A program made the position numbers and the translations under genes. From an uncultured Pseudomonadota bacterium (GTDB lineage Bacteria; Pseudomonadota; Gammaproteobacteria; Burkholderiales; Casimicrobiaceae): DNA of 12,487 nucleotides. Under the pieces are notes generated by a model. That model had not been told where the DNA came from. It did not search any database and worked only from the letters and a program-made list of their open reading frames with translations. Shown in pieces: positions 1 to 6,466 of this stretch. Every line of letters begins with the position of its first letter. The first letter of the stretch is position 1. The DNA is taken from NCBI GenBank assembly GCA_937958295.1, contig CALFEY010000227.1, positions 1 to 12,487 on the forward strand, written 5' to 3'.

Positions 1-533
1 AGCCCCACCATGTGGGCGAAGAGCGCGGTAATCTCGACCAGAGTATCGGCGGGCGCCATGCCGAGCGCCTGCAGCGCGGCCTCGGTCGCGCGCAAGGCAT
101 CGCGGAGCCGCTCGTTGAGGGCACGGTTCAGCGCCGGCGTGAGACCGCGCGGCTGCATTCCCGGGAAGAGGTAGAAACCCAGGTCGAGGTCGCGCGGATG
201 GTCCCGATAGAAATCGAAGAACGCCGTGGCCGTGGCGTGTACCGTGGCCGCAGGCCCGAGCTTCGCGCTGCGCGCGCGCGCTGCCTCCACCTGTGCCACC
301 ACCCGCTCCAGCGACTCGCCGAGCAGCGCCGCGTAGACGTCCTCCTTGCTGGCGAAATAGCTGTATATGGCGCCGGGCGTGTAGCCGGCGCGGCGGGCGA
401 TCTCGCGCAGGCTCGCGCCTTCGAGGCCAAGCTCGGCGAACGCCGCGCGGGCAGCGTCGAGGATGAGCGAGCGGCGCGCATCGGACTGCGCACGCTGGCG
501 CGCTTCGCGCGCAGTCGCGATGGAGGAAGCCAT
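1..533 (-). CDS. TetR-family transcriptional regulator (partial, C-terminus beyond window)
   Basis: About 177 residues are visible before the left edge cuts the gene. Residues about 22-70 form a TetR_N DNA-binding domain: a helix with AARAAFAELGLEGASLREIA, then the recognition part RRAGYTPGAIYSYFASKEDV, which has the family's classic GxxYxYFxSKEdl ending. The rest (from about 75) is the helical ligand-binding/dimer domain, which is not conserved enough to name a ligand. The ATG at 533 is chosen because the DNA-binding domain begins a normal distance after it. No Shine-Dalgarno sequence precedes it, and a perfect TATAAT lies only six bases upstream, so the transcript may be leaderless. It is divergent from the hydroxylase-like gene at 609. 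The perfect palindrome between them is the obvious candidate operator, so repression of both itself and that gene is likely. Family call is firm; effector unknown. Confidence 0.9.
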   Translation of the reverse strand, partial: MASSIATAREARQRAQSDARRSLILDAARAAFAELGLEGASLREIARRAGYTPGAIYSYFASKEDVYAALLGESLERVVAQVEAARARSAKLGPAATVHATATAFFDFYRDHPRDLDLGFYLFPGMQPRGLTPALNRALNERLRDALRATEAALQALGMAPADTLVEITALFAHMVG

Positions 534-539
534 CGCACG

Positions 540-569
540 ATTATAGGCGCTTGACCCGCCGTTTGAACA
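540..569 (-). promoter_or_regulatory. Predicted autoregulated promoter of the TetR gene, possibly leaderless
   Basis: On the minus strand a perfect TATAAT occupies 545-540. No good -35 is present; the best fits 17-18 bases upstream fall inside the palindrome and match only weakly. Six bases separate the -10 box from the ATG at 533, so the normal start site would be at or next to the A of the start codon. The minus-strand reading is firm; activity and exact start are inferred. Confidence 0.5.
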
Positions 570-579
570 GTGTTCAAAT
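551..579 (+). promoter_or_regulatory. Predicted sigma-70 promoter for the hydroxylase-like gene
   Basis: TTGACC at 551-556 (5 of 6 to the -35 consensus) and TCAAAT at 574-579 (4 of 6 to the -10 consensus) are separated by exactly 17 bases. Transcription would begin near 586, leaving a leader of about 23 bases that contains AGGAGG at 596-601. The palindrome at 562-578 sits in the spacer and over the -10, the classic position for a repressor. Confidence 0.6.
562..578. promoter_or_regulatory. Perfect 17-bp palindrome, candidate TetR operator
   Basis: The sequence is TTTGAACA, then a central G at 570, then TGTTCAAA: a perfect 8-bp inverted repeat with a one-base centre. It stands out as an AT-rich island in GC-rich DNA. 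It lies between the divergent TetR gene and the hydroxylase-like gene. Symmetric TTGAACA/TGTTCAA sites of this size are typical TetR-family operators. It covers the spacer and most of the -10 element of the plus-strand promoter and the -35 region of the minus-strand promoter, so a bound dimer would block both. Binding itself is inferred. Confidence 0.75.
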
Positions 580-595
580 TTCCCGACACAATGAC

Positions 596-601
596 AGGAG
601 G
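596..601 (+). promoter_or_regulatory. Shine-Dalgarno AGGAGG setting a GTG start
   Basis: A full AGGAGG ends seven bases before GTG at 609. An ATG at 591 lies before this site and another at 615 is 13 bases after it, so the GTG is the best placed start of the hydroxylase-like gene. Confidence 0.75.
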
Positions 602-608
602 ATGCCGC

Positions 609-2216
609 GTGGACATGCCCGGGATCGAACCTACTCGCGCCGATCTCATGTCGGGCGCGCAGTACCGCGAGTCGCTGCGGCGCTCCCGGCCCGTGGTTTA
701 CGTCGACGGGCACCGCGTCGAGAGCGTGGCCGACGAGCCCGCGCTGCGGCCCGGCGTGAATGCGCTGGCGTACACCTACGATTTCGCGCTCGATCCGGCC
801 GTGGCACCCATCGCGCTCGCCACCCAGGCCGCGCGCGGCCGCGTGGTGAATCGCATGACTCACGTGGACGAGTCCGCGGGCGACCTTCTCAACAAGCTCG
901 AGGTCGTGCGCCTGCTCTGCCAGGAGACCGGCTGCGCGCAGCGCTACCTTGCCCACGACGCCCTCGCCGGCCTCGCGCAGGTCACGGCGCGCATTGACGA
1001 CGCTCGCGGCACCACCGAGTATCGTGCGCGCTACGCCGCGTACCTCGCGCACGTGCAGGACGACGACCTCGCCATCGGCATCGCCATGACCGACGCCAAG
1101 GGCGACCGCAGCCGCAAGCCGCACGAGCAGGCCAACCCCGACACCTACGTCCACGTCGTCTCGCGCGATGGTACGGGCATCGTCATCAGCGGGACGAAGG
1201 CGATCGTCACCGGCGCGCCGTACATGCACGAACTCCTCGTGATGCCGAGCCGCAACATGGGCGCGGCCGACGCCGACTTCGCAGTGTGCTGCGCCGTGCC
1301 GGTGGACGCGCCGGGCATGACGATCGTGGCACGTCCCGCGGGCCGGCCCGGGGAGAAGCTCGAGCACGGTGCCGCCCTCTTCTCGCGCAAGTATGGCCAG
1401 TCCACCGCCGTGGTCATCTTCGACCGCGTGTTCGTGCCCTGGGAGCGGGTGTTCTACGCCGGCGAATGGGAGCACAGCCATGTGCTCACCTACAGCTACG
1501 CCACGCACCACCGCCATACCTGCATCGGGGCGCGTGCCGGCTTCGGCGATCTCCTCATCGGCGCCGGCGCGCTCATGTGCGAGGCCAACGGCTTCGATCC
1601 CGGCGCCAAGAGCAACCTGCGCGAGCCGATGGTCGAGCTCATCAAGATCGTCGAAGGGTTCTACGCGTGCGGCGTGGCGGCCAGCGTGTACGGCACGCAG
1701 GACTCCGCGAGCGGCACCTTCATGCCGGAGCCCGTGTTCGCCAACATCGGCAAGCTGCTCCTCGCCACGCAGATCTACGACATGCACCGTCTCGCGCACG
1801 AGGTGTCGGGCGGACTCATCGTGGCCCTCCCCGGTCCGGACGAGGACCACAATCCCGCCACCGCCGCCACGCTCGCGGAGGTGCTGCGCGCCAATCCCGA
1901 CGTCCCGTACGACAAACGCATCGAAGTCGCCCGCTTCATCGAGGACCTCACGGCCTCCTACCAGGGCGGCTGGTACTCGCTCATCAGCCTGCATGGAGGC
2001 GGCTCACCGGCCGCCATGAAGCAGGAGATCTGGCGCAACTACCCGCTCGGCAACAAGGTCGACCTCGTGGAGCGCCTCCTCGAGCGTGGTGCCCTCGTCC
2101 AGGAAGGCCGCGCCATCACGCGCAATCGCCAGCCAGGACGCTGCTGCGACATGGGCTGTGCCACGCCGGGACAGGCAGTGATGGTGCCGCTGCCAGTGAC
2201 TTCGAGCGCGGCGTAA
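609..2216 (+). CDS. 4-hydroxyphenylacetate 3-hydroxylase / 4-hydroxybutyryl-CoA dehydratase superfamily protein
   Basis: The product has 535 residues (GTG start), close to HpaB (about 520) and somewhat longer than AbfD-type dehydratases (about 490). The N-terminus shows the family pattern GAQYRESLRR followed by VYVDGHRVESV (residues 16-40). The central acyl-CoA-dehydrogenase-like fold carries the flavin-side region near KPHEQANPDTYVHVV (170-184) and a long helix GFGDLLIGAGALMCEANG (311-328). The family holds FADH2-dependent phenol hydroxylases and the [4Fe-4S]/FAD dehydratase AbfD. From my memory of AbfD, its ligands are Cys99, Cys103, His292 and Cys299; here the matching places appear to be Cys109, Tyr113, His301 and Ala308, so a normal cluster looks unlikely. 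A Cys-rich tail, RCCDMGC (511-517), is odd. No HpaC-type flavin reductase is nearby. It lies under the palindrome-covered promoter and 72 bases before the transporter gene. Family is sure; reaction and substrate are not. Confidence 0.85.
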   Translation: MDMPGIEPTRADLMSGAQYRESLRRSRPVVYVDGHRVESVADEPALRPGVNALAYTYDFALDPAVAPIALATQAARGRVVNRMTHVDESAGDLLNKLEVVRLLCQETGCAQRYLAHDALAGLAQVTARIDDARGTTEYRARYAAYLAHVQDDDLAIGIAMTDAKGDRSRKPHEQANPDTYVHVVSRDGTGIVISGTKAIVTGAPYMHELLVMPSRNMGAADADFAVCCAVPVDAPGMTIVARPAGRPGEKLEHGAALFSRKYGQSTAVVIFDRVFVPWERVFYAGEWEHSHVLTYSYATHHRHTCIGARAGFGDLLIGAGALMCEANGFDPGAKSNLREPMVELIKIVEGFYACGVAASVYGTQDSASGTFMPEPVFANIGKLLLATQIYDMHRLAHEVSGGLIVALPGPDEDHNPATAATLAEVLRANPDVPYDKRIEVARFIEDLTASYQGGWYSLISLHGGGSPAAMKQEIWRNYPLGNKVDLVERLLERGALVQEGRAITRNRQPGRCCDMGCATPGQAVMVPLPVTSSAA

Positions 2217-2228
2217 CCGGACGCCGGA

Positions 2229-2250
2229 CCGGCGGTGGGAACACCGCCGG
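2229..2250 (+). other. Intergenic hairpin with GGAA tetraloop
   Basis: CCGGCGGTG (2229-2237), loop GGAA, and CACCGCCGG (2242-2250) form a perfect 9-bp stem closed by a GNRA-type loop, 12 bases after the hydroxylase-like stop codon. No T-tract follows, so it is not a standard intrinsic terminator. It could protect the upstream message from 3' decay or weaken read-through into the transporter gene. Confidence 0.55.
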
Positions 2251-2260
2251 GTTATCGTCT

Positions 2261-2283
2261 GGCCTTCGCTCCGAACGAAGGCC
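2261..2283 (+). promoter_or_regulatory. Hairpin that sequesters the transporter's ribosome-binding site
   Basis: GGCCTTCG (2261-2268) pairs perfectly with CGAAGGCC (2276-2283) across a 7-base loop. The GAAGG at 2277-2281, seven bases before the ATG at 2289, lies wholly in the right arm. When folded, the start region of the MFS gene would be hidden from ribosomes. This suggests translational control or coupling; no ligand or sRNA site is evident. Confidence 0.55.
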
Positions 2284-2288
2284 CGTGC

Positions 2289-3827
2289 ATGACCACTTCC
2301 CCCCGCCGTGCGACGCCCCGCGACTGGCTGGGCCTCGCCGTGATCGCCCTGCCCTGCATCGTATACGCGATGGACCTCACGGTCCTGAACCTCGCGGTGC
2401 CGGCGATCTCGCGCGAGCTTCGTCCCACAGCCGCGCAACTGCTGTGGATCATCGACATCTACGGCTTCATGGTGGCGGGCATGCTCATCACCATGGGCAC
2501 GCTGGGCGACCGCATCGGCCGCCGCAAGCTCCTCATGTTCGGCGCGGCAGCGTTCGGGGCCGCGTCGGTCCTGGCGGCCTTTGCCACCACACCGCCCATG
2601 CTTATCGCCATGCGTGCGGTGCTGGGCATCGCCGGGGCCACCCTCGCGCCCTCCACGCTCTCGCTCATCCGCAACATGTTCCACGACCCCGCGCAGCGAC
2701 GCATTGCGATCGGCGTATGGGTGGCGAGCTATTCCGTGGGCGGCGCGATCGGTCCGGTAGTGGGCGGCCTCATCCTCGAGTTCTACTGGTGGCGCGCCGT
2801 GTTCCTGCTTGCAGTGCCGGTGATGGTGCTCCTGCTCGCCCTCGGGCCGTTCCTGTTGCCGGAGTACCGCGATCCGCGTCCTGGCGCCCTGGACCTTGCG
2901 AGCGCCGTCCTGTCGCTGTGCGCGGTGATGACCACGATCTGGGGCATCAAGGAGATCGCCGAGGAAGGCGTAGGCCTCGCGCCCCTGGCAGTGATCGGTG
3001 TGGGGGCGGCGCTTGCGCTCGCGTTCGTGCGGCGGCAACGCACGCTGGCGCGACCGATGATCGACCTGCGGCTATTCGACGACCGCGCCTTCACGTCGGC
3101 CCTGCTGGCCTACGCCCTCGGCACCTTCGTGGCCTTCGGCATCTTCGTCTTCGTGGCCCAGTACCTGCAGCTCGTGCTCGGCATGCAGACGCTGGAGGCG
3201 GGACTGTGGAGCATGCCGTTCGCGCTGGGCTTCATCGTGGGCGCCAGCCTCACCCCGCGCCTTGCCGGGCGCTTCGGGCCAGCGCCGGTGATCACCGGTG
3301 GACTCGTGATCGCGGCACTCGGATTCATGCTGCTCGCGGCCGTCGCCACGCGCAGCGGCCTTGGTTGGATCGTGGGCGCATTCACGCTCTATGCCGTGGG
3401 ACTCGCGCCTGTATTCACGCTCGCCACGGATCTTGTGGTCGGCCGCGCACCGCCCGAGCATGCCGGCGCAGCGTCCGCACTGTCGGAGACGGGCTCCGAG
3501 TTGGGCGGAGCGCTCGGCATCGCGCTGCTCGGCAGCCTCGGAGCGGCGATCTACCGGATGACCCTGTCCGACGTGCCGCTCGCAGGTATCGACGCCGTCG
3601 ATCTCGCCGAAGCCCGCGCCACGCTCGGCGCGGCCTTGGACATCGCCGCCCGCGCCGCCGAGCCCACCCGCTCGCTCCTCAGCGACGCAGCCCGGCACGC
3701 GTTCGTACGCGGCATGCAGGCCAGTGCCATCGCCGCAGCGGCGATGGTCGCGCTGCTCGCTGCGTTCACGGCAAGGCCGTTGCGTGGCGTCCGCAGGCGG
3801 CAAGGCCAGCGCGACGAGGCCGCCTGA
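2289..3827 (+). CDS. MFS transporter, DHA2 (14-helix, QacA/SmvA/EmrB-like) family
   Basis: The 512-residue product is an inner-membrane, proton-coupled transporter. Family motifs are clear: D1 as MDLTVLNLAVP (28-38) with the membrane Asp29; QLLWIIDIYGF (50-60); motif A as GTLGDRIGRRKLL (70-82); and the antiporter motif C as GGAIGPVVGG (151-160). The hydrophobic pattern and length fit 14 helices, with a longer polar stretch between the last two around residues 430-470. The ATG at 2289 is preferred over a GTG at 2235 because GAAGG lies seven bases before it and the first helix follows directly; the GTG would add a polar leader running through two hairpins. Probably co-transcribed with the hydroxylase-like gene and so under TetR control. 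Export of a toxic substrate or product is the usual role of this family; uptake cannot be excluded. Substrate unknown. Confidence 0.88.
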   Translation: MTTSPRRATPRDWLGLAVIALPCIVYAMDLTVLNLAVPAISRELRPTAAQLLWIIDIYGFMVAGMLITMGTLGDRIGRRKLLMFGAAAFGAASVLAAFATTPPMLIAMRAVLGIAGATLAPSTLSLIRNMFHDPAQRRIAIGVWVASYSVGGAIGPVVGGLILEFYWWRAVFLLAVPVMVLLLALGPFLLPEYRDPRPGALDLASAVLSLCAVMTTIWGIKEIAEEGVGLAPLAVIGVGAALALAFVRRQRTLARPMIDLRLFDDRAFTSALLAYALGTFVAFGIFVFVAQYLQLVLGMQTLEAGLWSMPFALGFIVGASLTPRLAGRFGPAPVITGGLVIAALGFMLLAAVATRSGLGWIVGAFTLYAVGLAPVFTLATDLVVGRAPPEHAGAASALSETGSELGGALGIALLGSLGAAIYRMTLSDVPLAGIDAVDLAEARATLGAALDIAARAAEPTRSLLSDAARHAFVRGMQASAIAAAAMVALLAAFTARPLRGVRRRQGQRDEAA

Positions 3828-3873
3828 CGCACCTTTGCGCAGGCTCCGCTCGTGAGCGCGATGGCATCATGCA

Positions 3874-5043
3874 TCAGTCTTCCTTCAGCTTGAGCCCGCT
3901 CGGCTGCCGCTTTTCGATCGCGTACTTGAGAAGCGCCGCACTGCGAAAAATCCCGTGGGCAAACTTGCCGTAGGGCATGGTGGCAAAGAACGCCATCACG
4001 AATCCAAGGTGTACGGCGAGCAGAAGCCCCATCGCGCCGGTGTCGCGCCACGCGAGCAGCGCAAGGCCGGTGAGGCTCGTCAAGAAGAGCAGAACCAGGA
4101 AGCCGCGATCCATCGGTTGCTGCGCAGGATCGCCGTGCAGCGGGTGACGGCGCAGGTTGAGCCAGAAGAGCCCCGCCGGTCCGACCAGCAAGCCCACACC
4201 GCCGAGCGTGCCCAGGATCACCGGGGCGCTGTCCAGCGGATAGGGTGCCGGCAGGTGCAGGAGGTAGTGGTACACGGTCGCCGTGCAGGTGGCCGCGAAG
4301 CACAGCATGAAGCCGTAGAACGTGAGGTGATGGAAGCGCCGCCGGGCGAGCGTGAAGGCGTCGTCGACCTCGTTGCAGCCCGCGCCGTGACCGCCACCGA
4401 GGTAGCGCAGGCGCAGCACGCTCGCGGTGGCCTCCGCCACCGCCGCGCCGCCCTGCCCGGCCGGCGGCGCGCCCGGCGCCACGTCCCGCCAGAAGCGCGC
4501 GACACCCAGCGCAAGCGCGAGCGCCGCGAAGAGAAACACGGCTGCGAACATTGCCACCAGCAGATTGTGCGGAAACACCGCATAGAAGTTGCCGGCGAGC
4601 GGCTCGTGCCAAAGGCTTCCCGTAAGCGCGAGTCCCAGCAAGAGAAAGAGGGCGAGCCCCGCGGCGAGCGCAAGGCAGAGCACGAGCCCGTTGCGCCGAT
4701 ACGCGGCGCCGAACGCGCGTGGCCACGCGTAGTCGTGATAGGTCCGACGGCGCACCTCGGCCATCGCGCGCGGCACGTTCACCGCGAACTCGTGCGGCGG
4801 CGCGTACTGGCAGGCGTGCAGGCAATCGCCGCAGTTGTGGCAGAGGTTGGCTAAGTAGTGCACGTCGGCCGGTCCGAACTCGAGGCGACGCGTCATGGCG
4901 GGAAAGACCGCGCAATACCCTTCGCAGTAGCGACATGCATTGCAGATCGTGAGCACGCGCGTCGCTTCGGCCTCCGGGGTGGCCGACCCGCCCCCCGACG
5001 CGATCGCCCGCGCCTCCGCAACGAGCTCAGCGAGCGAGGGCAT
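3874..5043 (-). CDS. tcuB: TcuB-like (CitB) Fe-S / membrane electron-transfer protein
   Basis: The 389-residue product matches the length and layout of TcuB, which reoxidises the flavin of TcuA and passes electrons to the quinone pool. Two ferredoxin-type cysteine sets lie in the N-terminal half: CNACRYCEGYC (Cys34, 37, 40, 44) and CHNCGDCLHAC (Cys68, 71, 74, 78). About six membrane helices follow (roughly 118-141, 153-182, 238-263, 273-296, 314-333 and 338-358), with several histidines (for example H239, H259, H345) that could hold heme. The ATG at 5043 is chosen over upstream starts because the conserved part begins there; it overlaps the end of tcuA by 17 bases, which implies translational coupling. 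It is the last gene of the probable operon and converges on the MFS gene 46 bases away. Confidence 0.88.
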   Translation of the reverse strand: MPSLAELVAEARAIASGGGSATPEAEATRVLTICNACRYCEGYCAVFPAMTRRLEFGPADVHYLANLCHNCGDCLHACQYAPPHEFAVNVPRAMAEVRRRTYHDYAWPRAFGAAYRRNGLVLCLALAAGLALFLLLGLALTGSLWHEPLAGNFYAVFPHNLLVAMFAAVFLFAALALALGVARFWRDVAPGAPPAGQGGAAVAEATASVLRLRYLGGGHGAGCNEVDDAFTLARRRFHHLTFYGFMLCFAATCTATVYHYLLHLPAPYPLDSAPVILGTLGGVGLLVGPAGLFWLNLRRHPLHGDPAQQPMDRGFLVLLFLTSLTGLALLAWRDTGAMGLLLAVHLGFVMAFFATMPYGKFAHGIFRSAALLKYAIEKRQPSGLKLKED

Positions 5044-6466
5044 GGTCGAGCTCGCGGGTGAAGGTGGGATGGGCCCGTCCGAGGGCGCGGGCAGCGCTCG
5101 CACCGGCGATGCGGCCGAAGGCCGTTCCGATGCTCATGCCCACGCCGGCGGTGTAGCCCTTGCCGAGCACGTTCCCCGCCATGATCTCGCCGGCCACGAA
5201 GAGGTTGGGGCTCGCACGTCCGCCGAAGCGCACCGCGCAGGTCTGGTCGACTTTCATGCCGAGGTACGTGAAGGTGATGCCGGGGCGCAGCGGATAGGCA
5301 ACATAGGGAGGGGTATCGAGCGGAAGCGCCCAGTGCGTCTTGGCGGGCAGGAGGCCAACGGTGCGGCAGTCATCGAGCACCGTGTGATCGAAGGCGCCCG
5401 GCCGGCATGCGGCGTTGTAGGTGGACACGGTGGCCGCGAACGCTGCCGGGTGAAGGCCGATCTTGCCGGCCAGGGCCTCGGGGGTCTCTGCCTGCGTGCC
5501 GGGGAACACCGGCGGCATGAAGCGGCCGACGGCCTTCTGGTCGATGATCGACCACGCGAGTTGTCCCGGCTGCTGCGCCACGAGCCGCCCCCATATCGCG
5601 TAGCGCTTGGGCCAGAAGTCCTCGCCCTCGTCGTAGAAGCGCCGCGCCTCGCGATTCACGACGATGCCGAGCGACACGCAGTCGATGCGCGTGCAGATGC
5701 CGCCGTCGTAGAGCGGGGCCCGGGCATCGATGGCCACGCAATGTGCCTGCGTAGGGTCGCCGATCGTATCGGCGCCCGAATCGATGAGAAAGCGCAGGAG
5801 CACACCTTGATTGAAGCGCGTGCCGCGCACGAGGAAGTTCTCCGCTGGCCACTCCCCGCGCTCGTTGAGGCCCCATGCCTCGCGTTGCCATGCGAGGTTC
5901 GATTCGAAGCCACCGCAGGCCACCACGCAGGCCTTCGCTTCCATCCGTTCGCCGCCCTCCGTGACCGCCGCCACGAAGCGATCGCCGTCGAGCTCGATCC
6001 GCGCCACGGGCGTGTCGTAGCGCACCGCCACGCCCAGCGCCTCCGCGCTACGGTAGTACGCATTGACGAGGGCCTTGCCGCCACCCATGAAGAAGGCGTT
6101 GGTGCGCGCCACGTGCAGCGCGCCCGACAACGGCGGCTGGAAGTGCACGCCATGCGTGCGCATCCAGTCGCGGCACGTGGACGAGTGCCGAATGACGAGC
6201 CTGGCCAGCGCTTCGTCGGTGAGGCCGCCCGTGACCTTCAGCAGGTCCTGCCAGTACTCTTCCTCGGGATACGCCTCGATCAGCACGTCCTGCGGCGCAT
6301 CGTGCATGCAGCGCAGGTTGCGCACGTGCATCGAGTTGCCGCCGCGCCAGGCCTTCGGCGCCGACTCGACGAGCAGCACCGTCGCCCCCGCCTCGCGCGC
6401 CATCAGCGCCGCACACAGGGCGGCATTGCCGCCTCCGATGACCAGGACGTCCACGGGCTCGCTCAT
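5027..6466 (-). CDS. tcuA: TcuA-like FAD-dependent tricarballylate dehydrogenase family protein
   Basis: The 479-residue flavoprotein belongs to the fumarate reductase/succinate dehydrogenase flavoprotein superfamily and has TcuA length. The FAD Rossmann segment is intact: VLVIGGGNAALCAALMA (8-24) and the strand ending in Glu34 (VLLVE). The TcuA-like RGGNSMHVRNLRCMHD block is at 41-56, ACGGFESN at 183-190, and the C-terminal flavin-capping motif NLFVAGEIMAGNVLGKGYTA at 421-440. TcuA oxidises tricarballylate to cis-aconitate in Salmonella; here the substrate could be another polycarboxylate. The ATG at 6466 shares an ATGA overlap with the upstream flavoprotein's stop and follows GGGAGGG seven bases before it. 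Finding tcuB directly downstream makes the pairing firm; the substrate is not, since no TcuC or TcuR is seen. Confidence 0.85.
   Translation of the reverse strand: MSEPVDVLVIGGGNAALCAALMAREAGATVLLVESAPKAWRGGNSMHVRNLRCMHDAPQDVLIEAYPEEEYWQDLLKVTGGLTDEALARLVIRHSSTCRDWMRTHGVHFQPPLSGALHVARTNAFFMGGGKALVNAYYRSAEALGVAVRYDTPVARIELDGDRFVAAVTEGGERMEAKACVVACGGFESNLAWQREAWGLNERGEWPAENFLVRGTRFNQGVLLRFLIDSGADTIGDPTQAHCVAIDARAPLYDGGICTRIDCVSLGIVVNREARRFYDEGEDFWPKRYAIWGRLVAQQPGQLAWSIIDQKAVGRFMPPVFPGTQAETPEALAGKIGLHPAAFAATVSTYNAACRPGAFDHTVLDDCRTVGLLPAKTHWALPLDTPPYVAYPLRPGITFTYLGMKVDQTCAVRFGGRASPNLFVAGEIMAGNVLGKGYTAGVGMSIGTAFGRIAGASAARALGRAHPTFTRELDHALAR

Noticed and set aside
570..608. Earlier starts for the hydroxylase-like gene (GTG 570, ATG 591)
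   Set aside because: GTG 570 lies inside the operator and -10 region, and both precede the AGGAGG at 596-601.
2229..2250. Intrinsic terminator after the hydroxylase-like gene
   Set aside because: The stem is strong but is followed by GTTATCGTCT rather than a run of T.
3828..3873. Terminator between the convergent MFS and tcuB genes
   Set aside because: Only short, weak pairings (such as CGCT/AGCG) and no T-tract on either strand. No supportable intrinsic terminator.
1286..3973. Plus-strand open frame of 895 codons
   Set aside because: It spans the hydroxylase-like and MFS genes in another frame. The product is Arg/His/Ala-rich with no domain, as expected from off-frame reading of GC-rich codons.
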